The notes: a model not told the origin generated them from the letters alone. A stretch of 64,000 nucleotides of DNA from Thiodiazotropha sp040506195 (GCA_040506195.1 JBEVXH010000013.1:33300-97299), one strand, 5' to 3'; positions 1-7,935 are shown, counted from the first letter of the stretch. Made by a program: numbers and translations.

Positions 1-233
1 AACTTGAGGTCCCCGAAAACCAAACGGCTGTCTGCTCGCTTTTGAGAGACTTTGATTCTCAAAACATTTCCAAATGGCAGCAGCCTGTTACGGATGTTGG
101 TGCACCCTTGCTGCTGTGCAGCCCGTGCTCGACATTAACAGCAACCTCATATTCAGCCAATTACTTGGGGGTGTAGTGATGCCGCGAAATCATTGAATGT
201 GACACCGCCAGAATAACAGCACCATGCGGGAAA

Positions 234-338
234 ATGTTTTTAATAATTGGCTTCAATAGAAACACGAAGGATGATGGATATGGTGTTTGGGCAGATGAGA
301 ATGGGAAGCGGAGAGACTGGGACTATGTTCATGAGTGA
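234..338 (+). CDS. Small unrecognised ORF (34 aa) in accessory region
   Basis: This short frame begins MFLIIGFNRN and ends RDWDYVHE. It is rich in charged and aromatic residues (DDGYGVWADENG) and reads like protein rather than random translation. A weak purine stretch (GCGGGAAA) lies directly before the ATG. Its stop codon overlaps a GTG start of the next frame in the arrangement GTGA at 335-338, which is typical of coupled genes. It may instead be a remnant of a longer gene broken by frameshifts. No family is recognised, and the existence of a product is uncertain. Confidence 0.3.
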   Translation: MFLIIGFNRNTKDDGYGVWADENGKRRDWDYVHE

Positions 339-445
339 CGGTTGCGTCCGGCAACACTGATCAAGAGCTACTTTTCTCTCTTCATGAATATAAAAAGCTC
401 TGTGACATGTCGATGGAAGAATACCTACATGGCTTGAGCACATAA
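335..445 (+). CDS. Small unrecognised ORF (36 aa), GTG start, overlapping the previous ORF
   Basis: This frame starts with GTG inside the stop of the preceding ORF (GTGA overlap) and encodes a 36-residue acidic, helix-prone peptide (core QELLFSLHEYKKLCDMSMEE). No Shine-Dalgarno sequence is obvious, so expression would rely on coupling to the upstream frame. Both frames could be pieces of one ancestral gene separated by a frameshift. It lies inside the accessory stretch left of the tRNA fragment. No function can be assigned. Confidence 0.25.
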   Translation: MTVASGNTDQELLFSLHEYKKLCDMSMEEYLHGLST

Positions 446-463
446 TGTATTGAGTAAGCAGCT

Positions 464-694
464 ATGTGGATACCACAAAAAATACATAACGGAGAACCAG
501 TGGAACCGGACGTATGGCGTGTTTTCGATGATAGTGATGACAGCTACGAAGCTACGATCTGCAAGCTGTTGAGTGGAGAGCATGACAGTGAGGCGATTGC
601 TAGAGAAATTTGTAACGCGCATAACTCCCCATCAGATTCGCCGGAGGGTTCAAAAACTGACGCCAGAGATGAAAATAGTCGAAATACTTGTTAA
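464..694 (+). CDS. Hypothetical accessory protein (76 aa)
   Basis: The first two thirds (MWIPQKIHNG, then WRVFDDSDDSYEATICKLL) look like a compact acidic protein. The tail after about residue 53 becomes Ser/Asp/Arg-rich and low in hydrophobics, as when a frame has been left by a frameshift. A second, protein-like frame (669-809) begins inside this tail, so the two may be halves of one broken gene. No recognisable domain. It belongs to the putative island that ends at the tRNA fragment at 1518. Confidence 0.4.
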   Translation: MWIPQKIHNGEPVEPDVWRVFDDSDDSYEATICKLLSGEHDSEAIAREICNAHNSPSDSPEGSKTDARDENSRNTC

Positions 695-809
695 ATATAT
701 CGACCGTATGAACCACCTTTGCGACGAAGACCCAGCCGACAATATTCTTGAGGAATTCACAGAAGCCGTAGACCCAGCAATTCAGCGATATTTAGATGCC
801 CCTGATTAA
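669..809 (+). CDS. Hypothetical accessory ORF (46 aa), possibly the second half of a frameshifted gene
   Basis: This frame encodes MKIVEILVKYIDRMNHLC followed by an acidic helical segment ending RYLDAPD. The amphipathic composition (EILVKYIDRMN, ILEEFTEAV) resembles a real helical domain. It overlaps the end of the 464-694 frame by 26 bp in another phase. A longer frame-open start exists at 573, but that upstream part is Arg/Thr-rich and looks like shadow sequence. It could be an independent small gene or the C-terminus of the preceding gene. No family recognised. Confidence 0.35.
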   Translation: MKIVEILVKYIDRMNHLCDEDPADNILEEFTEAVDPAIQRYLDAPD

Positions 810-1051
810 CGCAAGGAGAAAATATAGATAGGCGAAAATACCATGCTCACAATTGTGGTAGTTGCGTATTGTATAACGTTGGTTTTAATCTCGATTTAGC
901 CCCACAACGAGCAGACGGGAGAATGTGATGCCTGACCCGCGGATGGAAGACTAACTGGGCGGGTAGACTCAATCCACAGTTTTTACAACGTAATCTATAA
1001 CTAAAACTGCGCTACACTGCCACACAGCTATTATATGCAGGAGGAGGCGGC

Positions 1052-1234
1052 ATGAAAGGTGAAGAATTCTTGTTGAATAAATGCCCTGACTGTAAACACT
1101 CAATAAGCTTTGTAGGCGAACCAAGCATTATAGGCGATAAATGTAATTGCCAACACTGTGGTCTTCAATTATACGTAGAACGCAAACTAGAATCAGGCCA
1201 GTACTATCTTGAAAAGCTTAACCCCATCAACTGA
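1052..1234 (+). CDS. Small zinc-ribbon-like protein (60 aa)
   Basis: A strong ribosome-binding site (AGGAGGAGG, about 1040-1048) lies just before the ATG, the best translation signal in the accessory region. The 60-residue product carries CPDC near residue 11 and CNCQHC near residue 34, two cysteine knuckles spaced as in a single treble-clef or zinc-ribbon fold, followed by a short beta-rich tail (LQLYVERKLESGQYYLEKL). Such mini zinc ribbons bind nucleic acid or act as protein adaptors in other systems, but no specific role can be read here. It sits alone, and its stop overlaps the 3' end of the opposite-strand gene remnant at 1227-1499. Confidence 0.6.
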   Translation: MKGEEFLLNKCPDCKHSISFVGEPSIIGDKCNCQHCGLQLYVERKLESGQYYLEKLNPIN

Positions 1235-1499
1235 GCGGGTTGGGAAAAGATTGCCACTTCAGTTCAATCTGAATACCAATGCCATACGCTCCCTGCATCT
1301 GTGTTGATGTTGGCGTGAATACCTCAAGAAATATCGATTCACCACCTGTCGTTATAGGAAGCCAAAAAAACTGTGGAAACGGCCCGAATATATCTTTCCC
1401 TACTTTGTATTTGTAACGTAGTAACCGATGGCAAAAAGCGTCAATAATTGACCGTCTTACTACGCAGGGAGAGGGTTGACCAATTGATTTATAAGCACT
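1227..1499 (-). pseudogene. 3' gene remnant (90 codons, no start) beside the tRNA fragment
   Basis: The minus strand is open for 90 codons from 1499 to a TGA at 1227-1229 with a strongly protein-like translation (for example KVGKDIFGPFPQFFWLPI and GESIFLEVFTPTS, ending GIGIQIELKWQSFPNPLS). There is no ATG, GTG or TTG start of useful length, and an in-frame TGA lies directly upstream at 1500-1502. This looks like the C-terminal end of a larger gene cut off at the island boundary. The family is not recognised. The alternating hydrophobic pattern suggests beta structure. Confidence 0.4.
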
Positions 1500-1517
1500 T
1501 CATGAAGGCGATGCGCT

Positions 1518-1562
1518 GTCACATTGCAGAGGTCACAGGTTCGATCCCTGTTGCGCCCGCCA
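1518..1562 (+). tRNA. 3' fragment of a tRNA (probably Val-CAC): candidate integration site
   Basis: The sequence matches the 3' part of a tRNA in register: anticodon loop GTCACAT (1518-1524, anticodon CAC after the invariant T), 3' anticodon stem TGCAG, variable loop AGGTC (1530-1534), a perfect 5-bp T-stem ACAGG/CCTGT around loop TTCGATC (1535-1551), acceptor strand TGCGCCC (1552-1558), discriminator G and CCA (1560-1562). The 5' half is absent: the sequence before 1518 does not pair with the 3' anticodon stem, and no GGGCGCA acceptor strand precedes it. Tyrosine-recombinase elements commonly use such a tRNA 3' end as the attachment core, leaving a copy at the distal junction. The anticodon assignment is tentative. 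Confidence 0.6.
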
Positions 1563-1590
1563 TCTTCTCACGTCTCAGTCCCCAGCAGGA

Positions 1591-2337
1591 TCACTCCGTT
1601 GCAGCACCACCTGTGGTCCGCACCTGATTTGACCTGTCGAACACACCATGTTGCAGGAAATACGACACCTGACGGATAACCTCATCATCATCCATGATGA
1701 AGGTATGCCCCACATTCACTAACAGAAAATCCCTCATTTCCGGTAGCTTGGTCCTTTCCACCGCAACCTTGCCGTCATCATCTCCGGGAATCTCGGGAAG
1801 AAACCACGGCTCCCCCGCTTTGATACCGGCAATGATGCCTATCTCTCCGGCGATAGGTTTCAGGCTGTTGGGCAGACTCTTCTCGTCTGTGCCCAACGCC
1901 TGACCCGCCGGTCCCATGATGTTCCGGTAGAAAAAACCATCCTTCATCTGATCGGCGACTTCACTGCCCCGGTTGGGCGGCGCCAGCATCACAATCCGGC
2001 CGAGATTCTCCAAATGATGATCCTGCAGATAGTATCTGACTAGGATACCCCCCAGGGAGTGAGTGACAAAATGGACCCTTTCCACTCGTTTTCCTTCACA
2101 ATAGGCCAATCCGGCATCAATCGCCGGCGCGGACAACTCCTCAACGCTTTGGGTCAAACTGGGATAACTCTCATTCCATACATGGTAGTGTCGACTCAGC
2201 AACGACTCCTCGATGGCACTGAGCGAAAATGAAGTGCGTCCCATACCATGCAATAAAACAACGCACTCTGTCTGAACCGCCAGAGATTGCGATGATGCGA
2301 TCAACAACAGCACTATAAGTGGATATGCATGCTTCAT
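1591..2337 (-). CDS. Secreted alpha/beta hydrolase (lipase-like)
   Basis: This 248-residue protein starts at the internal ATG at 2337 (MKHAYPLIVLLLIASS), which gives a clean Sec signal peptide; the longer open frame reaches into the upstream gene and is low-complexity. The hydrolase fold is shown by the oxyanion strand VVLLHGMGRTSFS, the nucleophile elbow THSLGGILVRYYL (catalytic Ser), a probable acidic residue in GDDDGKV and the late His in VGHTFIMDD. The triacylglycerol lipase/acyltransferase type that deacylates lipids in the periplasm fits, but the substrate is unknown. It follows the PlsC-like acyltransferase by 20 bp on the same strand, so a shared transcript for lipid turnover is plausible. 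Confidence 0.75.
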   Translation of the reverse strand: MKHAYPLIVLLLIASSQSLAVQTECVVLLHGMGRTSFSLSAIEESLLSRHYHVWNESYPSLTQSVEELSAPAIDAGLAYCEGKRVERVHFVTHSLGGILVRYYLQDHHLENLGRIVMLAPPNRGSEVADQMKDGFFYRNIMGPAGQALGTDEKSLPNSLKPIAGEIGIIAGIKAGEPWFLPEIPGDDDGKVAVERTKLPEMRDFLLVNVGHTFIMDDDEVIRQVSYFLQHGVFDRSNQVRTTGGAATE

Positions 2338-2357
2338 AAAGTCTCGGATCTGCTTTT

Positions 2358-3731
2358 TCAGTGACGAGAGAGGCGGTTGGCGATACGGACCATTCGGGCT
2401 AATTCCTGCTCCAACTCCTGACGCTTGTACCGCAGGTACGCCTTGAGATCCCGTCGGCGCAGGAAGAGCAGGAACACTCTGACATTTTCCCTTATTCGGC
2501 GCATCTCTCCTCGCACCATCAGGGCCACTACACTGCTGACAACGAGGCTTAGAAAATATGCGATCATCCATATCAAACCGAAATTATGGTAAACCAGATA
2601 ACTCTGCATCAACCAGAAAATCGTGAAAAAAACCAATCCCAACACCATTTTGGTCGTATCAGCCTGATTGGTTCCCTTGGCAAAATGGAGCGATAGGTGT
2701 TCGGTCAGTTTATAAGGGAGATAGCTGTTGATGACGCCCCACATAACCACCGGCATGACAATCAACAACATCCAGATCACACGCAGCAGATAGAGCACGA
2801 TCAAGGTTGGTCTGTATTCGATATTCAGCTGGTAGTCCTTCACACCACAGTAACGGCAGACCTTTTCAAACTGCTTCATTTGGCTTATCAATGCCCTCAC
2901 CCGATCGGGCTCGTATTTTCTGAGCAAGCGTTGCGCATCTATCAGGCGTTGCTGGGCACGCAGACGTTGCTGCAGGTTGCGTTGCCGGTATTTACCGTGA
3001 CGAAAGGCGAAAAATCGCTCCAATCTGGTGATCAGGTTGACCTCGTCCCAACTCTCGGCATTCAATGTTATGGCTTCCAATCCATTGCGAATGCGATCGG
3101 TCAATTCGATAACGCGTTGTTCATCCGTCTTCTGCTCCGAGAGTGTCAAGTCAATCGGTTTACCGAACTGGACCAGAACTGAACTGCGAAACTTGCCTTT
3201 TTCGGGAAATGTCAGACCGACAGGGATAACCGCCGGCTCACTGCCTGTAACCTGAATCGTTTCCAACGCCATGCGTGCGGCCCCGGTCTTCAATGCCATC
3301 AACCGGGGCACGTCATGGCTCTGGCCCTCTGGAAATATGATCAGGATCTCCCCCTTCGCCAATAGTTCATAACAGCGTCTGAATGTAGCACTATTGTTAC
3401 TGACGTCGACCCCCGGATCACCACGCCGGTAGATAGGGACGGCACCGATCAAGCCCAGGACAGGTTTGAGAATTGGATTATCAAACAGACCGCTTCGCGC
3501 CAGCGGCCGAATGGCTTTGGTTGTCGCTGCCTGCAGTACCACGGCATCCGCCAGGGCATTAACATGATTTGCACATAAGATAACACCTTGCCCCATCGGT
3601 AGATTTTCGCTGCCGACAACCTCAAATCGATGATAAAACACCCTGACCACAAGACGACAGAATGCCTGCCAGGTTTTTTCAAACCATGTCAGTTGAGCTG
3701 TGACAAGGGGTGATGTCGGCGCCATATCCAT
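2358..3731 (-). CDS. PlsC-type lysophospholipid acyltransferase family protein
   Basis: The N-terminal acyltransferase domain contains the catalytic His-Asp block NHVNALAD (His near residue 56 of the 457-residue form) and the acceptor motif IIFPEGQSHD. The C-terminal half adds a charged region and paired hydrophobic segments (about IVLYLLRVIWMLLIV and VLGLVFFTIFWLM), so the enzyme is probably inner-membrane bound, unlike the short soluble-type PlsC. It would transfer acyl chains to a glycerolipid acceptor; the exact substrate cannot be read. The start is unsure: 3731 begins just before the domain, and an ATG at 3788 with a GAAAG-like site is the alternative. It is followed by the hydrolase at 1591-2337. 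Confidence 0.75.
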   Translation of the reverse strand: MDMAPTSPLVTAQLTWFEKTWQAFCRLVVRVFYHRFEVVGSENLPMGQGVILCANHVNALADAVVLQAATTKAIRPLARSGLFDNPILKPVLGLIGAVPIYRRGDPGVDVSNNSATFRRCYELLAKGEILIIFPEGQSHDVPRLMALKTGAARMALETIQVTGSEPAVIPVGLTFPEKGKFRSSVLVQFGKPIDLTLSEQKTDEQRVIELTDRIRNGLEAITLNAESWDEVNLITRLERFFAFRHGKYRQRNLQQRLRAQQRLIDAQRLLRKYEPDRVRALISQMKQFEKVCRYCGVKDYQLNIEYRPTLIVLYLLRVIWMLLIVMPVVMWGVINSYLPYKLTEHLSLHFAKGTNQADTTKMVLGLVFFTIFWLMQSYLVYHNFGLIWMIAYFLSLVVSSVVALMVRGEMRRIRENVRVFLLFLRRRDLKAYLRYKRQELEQELARMVRIANRLSRH

Positions 3732-3920
3732 ATACTGGGACAAGTTGAAATTAATCTTAAGTGACCGCGAAATTCGAGTCAAAACCATAACTTTCAACAG
3801 CCTTATGGTGTGGCGACACCTGTATAGTGTGGTAGCCACCCTGATATGACTTAATGTGATCGCATAAAGCCCAGGGCAGTACAAATCAGCGTTTGTGAAA
3901 CGAGTTGTCTGCTTTCGGGA

Positions 3921-4784
3921 CTATCGCTGGAGTTTGATTTCGACCCTTCGGTTGGCTGCCCTGGCGCGCGCTGTCCGCTTTGCTATTTTAGGCCGGGACT
4001 CTCCGTAGTGTTGCTGGATCATCATCACTCCTTTGACGCCTTTGCCGGAGAGATAGTTGTAGACGTTTGCCGCCCGCCTTGCCGAAAGACGCTTATTGTA
4101 CCGCGTCGATCCCTGGTCGTCGGCATGACCCTCGATGATAATGCGGTTGACCTTCTCATCGGCCAGAACATAAGCGGCCAACCGTGCGAGTTGTTGCTCT
4201 CCACGATTGTCGAGGACGTCGACGTCCAGTGCGAAATGAACCGTCGAACTCTTTAACTCAGTAAATCCCCCGCTATTCGACAGTTGACGGAGACAGCGCT
4301 TGAACTCGCGATAGGGCTTTTGGAATTTGACCGGTGACAATTGCACCCTGACCTGTCTGCGGTTGTCGTCCCAATCCGGAAAGGAGAAACTGCCGATCTG
4401 ACCCTTGGTCAATGAGGTCAGCAACCACCCGGCCTGCTTCCGTTTCAAGGCCATCGGCCGCATCCCTGTCTGTATCGCTACTGAAAGTTGCAGGGTGTCC
4501 GGTGGGGTATGCTCCCAAGCCGGCGAGAGCTCTCGGACAACCCCGTCAACCGATTCTGGCACCGGTTGAAAGCTAGTGATGAAAAAGTGCAGATTCTCAC
4601 CTGCAATTCGCCTGAATCGGGCGACACCGAACTGCGGTACCTCATGTTTCAGCTCACAGCTATAATCCGACCCGGAAAACTCCCAGGCAGACTCATGTAT
4701 ACCCGCCATGTAGAGCTGATCTTCCAGATCAGCGGCATTGAGACAAGGAGGTATGACTAGAACAAGCAGTACCAGAAACCTCAT
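3921..4784 (-). CDS. MotY-like OmpA-family protein
   Basis: This 287-residue protein has a signal peptide (MRFLVLLVLVIPPCLNA), a beta-rich N-domain with the MotY signature order (WEFSGSDYSCEL, VPQFGVARFRR, FQKPYREFKRCLRQL) and a C-terminal OmpA peptidoglycan-binding domain (IIIEGHADDQGS, NKRLSARRAANVYNYL, ARAANRRVEI). MotY forms the T-ring that anchors PomA/B-type or Pseudomonas-type stators around the flagellar motor, with its OmpA domain fixed to peptidoglycan. No flagellar gene is next to it, as is common for motY. Start 4784 is chosen for the signal peptide; an earlier ATG at 4832 is possible. A generic periplasmic OmpA protein is the alternative. Confidence 0.75.
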   Translation of the reverse strand: MRFLVLLVLVIPPCLNAADLEDQLYMAGIHESAWEFSGSDYSCELKHEVPQFGVARFRRIAGENLHFFITSFQPVPESVDGVVRELSPAWEHTPPDTLQLSVAIQTGMRPMALKRKQAGWLLTSLTKGQIGSFSFPDWDDNRRQVRVQLSPVKFQKPYREFKRCLRQLSNSGGFTELKSSTVHFALDVDVLDNRGEQQLARLAAYVLADEKVNRIIIEGHADDQGSTRYNKRLSARRAANVYNYLSGKGVKGVMMIQQHYGESRPKIAKRTARARAANRRVEIKLQR

Positions 4785-4980
4785 GGGAATAATGGACAGG
4801 GAAGTGTAATGCCTGTTATCCGAAAACATCATAACTGAATCTACATTTAACCACTCTTGAGAGCTTATCGGCCAGGCTATACCTATCCTTAGCCTACCTG
4901 CATTCGACCCTCAGGTTAGGACCGGCAAGCGTATAAATGATGTTTTTAACAAGATGTTGAGAGTGGTTGTGAATCAGATG

Positions 4981-5538
4981 CTATTCGTCTTCGTGCGCCT
5001 TCAGATAGTCGATGAGACTGCGGAATCGATTGAAGTCTTGGCGGTGGAACAGGGGATCCTCGCCATGTGAAATCTGACCCTCGAGTTTTTGCCAATCCTT
5101 GTCGCTGAGGGTGTTCTCCACCAGAGGAAAGACCTCTTGTTCCTCAAGGTCGATATGCTGCCGCTGCAGGGCGACGAATTCCCTGCCCCTCGTCTCCACC
5201 TCCTCTCTCAACAGCACCTCGCCCTGCATGGCCCCCTCCAGGGTCTTTCTGTATGTTCGAGCCAGACCAATCAGGTCGCCATGCTCCTTGCATATTCGAT
5301 CGTAGAGTGCCTTGTGCGCCTGCATCGATTTCTTGCCGAAGGCAAGTTTATTGATCTGATCTTCGGTGGGGTGATGCGATTGTTCGGCGTAGTGCTCGAT
5401 GTAGTCCAGCATCTCGATCTTGAGATCGAAGTTCGCTTCATGACCGGAAATCAGCGCATCCAATTCCCTACTCAACAAATCGAGCAGACGAGCCAGATTG
5501 ACATGGTCTTTGTGGAGTTTTTCCAGTAGTGGTCTCAT
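4981..5538 (-). CDS. Hemerythrin-domain protein
   Basis: This 185-residue four-helix protein carries the hemerythrin HHE ligand pattern: HKDHVNL near the N-terminus, HYAEQSHHPTEDQ, HKALYDRICKEHGDL and the late HIDLEEQEVFP. Such domains bind a non-heme di-iron centre and sense or carry O2, NO or peroxide, or guard iron. The ATG at 5538 has a good AGAGGTG site and overlaps the stop of the potassium-channel gene by 4 bp (ATGA, 5535-5538), so translation is probably coupled. Together with DUF6394 it forms a three-gene unit, which suggests that the hemerythrin reports an oxygen or redox state to the channel. That link is inference. Confidence 0.85.
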   Translation of the reverse strand: MRPLLEKLHKDHVNLARLLDLLSRELDALISGHEANFDLKIEMLDYIEHYAEQSHHPTEDQINKLAFGKKSMQAHKALYDRICKEHGDLIGLARTYRKTLEGAMQGEVLLREEVETRGREFVALQRQHIDLEEQEVFPLVENTLSDKDWQKLEGQISHGEDPLFHRQDFNRFRSLIDYLKAHEDE

Positions 5539-7238
5539 ATCACCTCTCTTTTTCTTAATCGACGCCAGACCCACCCCTCCGGCCTGGACTCACCCGTTAG
5601 AATATAGTTCAAGGCATTCTCGTTTTGCAGGGTCCAGAGCATGCGGTTTTTGGCATAGTAAGATCCACAAAAAAGCAAATGATCGTCTTTTTGCACCTTG
5701 AGGTCCATTTCCGGCAGTAAAAAATAGTCATTGTGACGATAGAGCATCAGCGGAATACAGGAGAGTTTACTGTATCTATCCCGGGGATCCGTCATCAGAT
5801 CCCCCAGAGTCAGCTGATTCCCTCGTTTGACGAAAGCACACACAGCATGTGAATCGCGCTCGGAAAAAGTCACTTCCCACACCTCCGGCGCGTGATGCGT
5901 CACCAGGGCGGATATCCTGCTGATCAGCTGACAGGCCCACTCATCATCCTGATGTAACACAAGTTTAACGAACTGATGCTGCATCGGAGCGCCCAACAAT
6001 ACCCGAATACGGTTGGCAATAATATCGCTGGGCAGCATCACCATATCCGCCCCGACAGCCTCTATCACGGCATCGTTGTGCTTGAGATTCTGACGTAAGA
6101 TGACGAACAAATCCCGGTTCAACTCCCTTGCGGTCATGATGATGGAGAGATTGTTGGCATCATTGTCGGTTCCCGCCACCAGGCCGACCGCCCGCTCGAT
6201 CTCCGCTTGCTGAAGGGTGTCCGCCTCAGTGCCCCTGCCTTCAATGTAGGGTGAGGACGGAGTCCCGGTCATCTGGGGTTCCGCTTCCACGACGATAACC
6301 TCCAACCCCTCACGCACAAGCTTTTCATAGACCGCCTTGCCAAAGCGGCCATAGCCGCAAATCACCCAGAGTCCTTTCGAGGGGGGATAGACAGGATCGT
6401 TGAGCATGTCCCGTTGCCCCAGTGAGAGCCAATCCTGCAACAGACTGAGGCACGGCGCCTGAATAGCGGTCGCCAGATGCAGTGCAAAAGCATCGAAGGG
6501 ATCGATGATGAAATCGGTGCCGAAGGAGGCCATGTTTTTTTCCACATCATGGGAGTCGGCCCGACAGATCACCCCGATTTCGGGATGCAGCAGTTTTGCT
6601 GTTATGGCGATCATCAAATTGACTTCATTGGCGTTGGTCAGCGCCACCACCCCTTCACACAGCGGATGCTTGAGGCCGGCTTCCAGAAGATGGTCGGGCA
6701 GACTGGCATCGCCGCACAGCCCGGGAACATACTCACGCAGATTCTCCAGCTTAAGCATATTGACACGGTCTTCGAGTATATCGATCACAACTGCATGCTG
6801 GTTTCTGTCAGTCAATGCCTTGACTAATGCCTCACCGGTTTGACCATATCCACAAATCAGATAAAAAGATTCTCGCATTCTATTGATTTGCTTTGTAAAT
6901 CGCCGCTCAGTTAAGGCATTTTGAAAGGTTTCGTCCTTGAGCAGGGCCAATACAGTGCCGATGGAGTAGAGCCACACCACCACGGTAAAGAAGATGGAAA
7001 AGCTGACCCATAGACGCTGTCCCGCAGTGAAGGCGTAGGGTATTTCGCCGAAACCGATGGTGCTGGACATGAAACTGACGAAGTAGAAGGCATGGAAGAA
7101 ATCCATATACACAACATTTCCGTCGGCATCCTTGCCCGGAATCAGCACTAGACCCAGCATGGCGATCGAATAGGTCATCACCAGGGTCAAAAGCGGCGCC
7201 CGCATGCGCCTGAAGATAAGAAAGAAGATATTGTTCAT
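5535..7238 (-). CDS. Two-RCK-domain potassium channel
   Basis: Two N-terminal transmembrane helices flank a pore loop with filter TIGFGE (residues 60-65), a variant of TVGYGD. Two Rossmann nucleotide-binding RCK/TrkA-N units follow, marked by ICGYGQTGEAL and ICGYGRFGKAV, then TrkA-C-like ends. The 567-residue layout matches MthK/Kch-like ligand-gated K+ channels with both RCK copies in one chain. It would move K+ across the inner membrane under control of a nucleotide, divalent cation or similar ligand. It lies 28 bp after the DUF6394 gene and overlaps the hemerythrin gene by ATGA. Selectivity for K+ is inferred from the filter. Confidence 0.85.
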   Translation of the reverse strand: MNNIFFLIFRRMRAPLLTLVMTYSIAMLGLVLIPGKDADGNVVYMDFFHAFYFVSFMSSTIGFGEIPYAFTAGQRLWVSFSIFFTVVVWLYSIGTVLALLKDETFQNALTERRFTKQINRMRESFYLICGYGQTGEALVKALTDRNQHAVVIDILEDRVNMLKLENLREYVPGLCGDASLPDHLLEAGLKHPLCEGVVALTNANEVNLMIAITAKLLHPEIGVICRADSHDVEKNMASFGTDFIIDPFDAFALHLATAIQAPCLSLLQDWLSLGQRDMLNDPVYPPSKGLWVICGYGRFGKAVYEKLVREGLEVIVVEAEPQMTGTPSSPYIEGRGTEADTLQQAEIERAVGLVAGTDNDANNLSIIMTARELNRDLFVILRQNLKHNDAVIEAVGADMVMLPSDIIANRIRVLLGAPMQHQFVKLVLHQDDEWACQLISRISALVTHHAPEVWEVTFSERDSHAVCAFVKRGNQLTLGDLMTDPRDRYSKLSCIPLMLYRHNDYFLLPEMDLKVQKDDHLLFCGSYYAKNRMLWTLQNENALNYILTGESRPEGWVWRRLRKREVI

Positions 7239-7266
7239 GGGGTGAAACGACCGCGCCTGGATCTGT

Positions 7267-7650
7267 TTAACGGCGCAGCATGACGGTCTCGATGATCAAC
7301 AATATAACGGAAACCACATTCGCCAACATTGCTCCGCCGGAGAGTGAGACGATACTGGCCGTGGTGACCGTGGTAAGACCGCTCTCGGTGACGTGCACCG
7401 CTACCGTCCATACAAGGGCAGCGGCAAACAGCTGCAGCAAGGCAACCAGGCTGGTTGCCAGTAGTACCGCCCCCATCTGGGTCCGATCACCGAACTTGAG
7501 TACTGTGGCGATCAGATTGACCACGATGACTGCGAACAGCTCGTAGACATGATGATGATCCGGATTGTCCAGTTCACCGACGAAAAAACCAAAATTCAGT
7601 GTCAGGGCAAGTACAATGAAAAAACCAAAAACCACCTTCTCCGGATTCAC
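7267..7650 (-). CDS. DUF6394-type four-helix membrane protein
   Basis: This 127-residue membrane protein starts with GTG at 7650, preceded by GAGGAG at good spacing. Hydrophobic segments VVFGFFIVLALTLNFGFFVG, LFAVIVVNLIATVL, AVLLATSLVALLQLFAAALVW and MLANVVSVILLIIETVML suggest four helices; a HHH cluster with acidic residues lies between the first two. I believe it belongs to the uncharacterised DUF6394 family, often found beside RCK potassium channels. Here it is the first clear gene of the DUF6394-channel-hemerythrin unit, so it may be an accessory subunit of the channel. That role is inference. Confidence 0.7.
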   Translation of the reverse strand: MNPEKVVFGFFIVLALTLNFGFFVGELDNPDHHHVYELFAVIVVNLIATVLKFGDRTQMGAVLLATSLVALLQLFAAALVWTVAVHVTESGLTTVTTASIVSLSGGAMLANVVSVILLIIETVMLRR

Positions 7651-7689
7651 ACCGATTCTCCTCTATTTACCCATCAAAAGACTTATGAT

Positions 7690-7935
7690 TCAGATCTTGG
7701 TGTAAAAGCTACTTTTTTTCCAGTCATTTAGACATAACCCGCGAATAGAGCCTTGATCTATATAGCCAGCCACCAAGGGTGTGGCATTCCCAATCTCCCT
7801 GATTTCGATGACACCTGTGCCGAGGCTATGTTCTGCACCGATACAGGCCTCACCAGCTAAAGCTTTCTGATGCCCGACCGCTACAAAATGCATGAGGAAC
7901 AGAGCTTCAGCATTATCAAGTTCCGCTCCGACCAC
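7690..7935 (-). CDS. Unassigned ORF (81 aa), doubtful
   Basis: An open frame with a GTG start fills most of the 318-bp gap between DUF6394 and cheV. Its composition (EALFLMHFVAVGHQKALAG, GTGVIEIREIGNATPLVAG) looks fairly protein-like, and it lies 39 bp upstream of DUF6394 on the same strand, so it could be the first gene of that operon. There is no recognisable domain, and the cheV promoter must lie in the same DNA. It may be a chance ORF. Confidence 0.3.
   Translation of the reverse strand: MVGAELDNAEALFLMHFVAVGHQKALAGEACIGAEHSLGTGVIEIREIGNATPLVAGYIDQGSIRGLCLNDWKKSSFYTKI

Noticed and set aside
843..899. Hydrophobic 18-residue frame (MLTIVVVAYCITLVLISI)
   Set aside because: Too short, with only a weak upstream AGGCG-like site; may be chance, so not listed as a gene.
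1563..1590. Possible separate regulatory site between the tRNA fragment and the hydrolase stop
   Set aside because: Only 28 bp with no symmetry or T-run visible.
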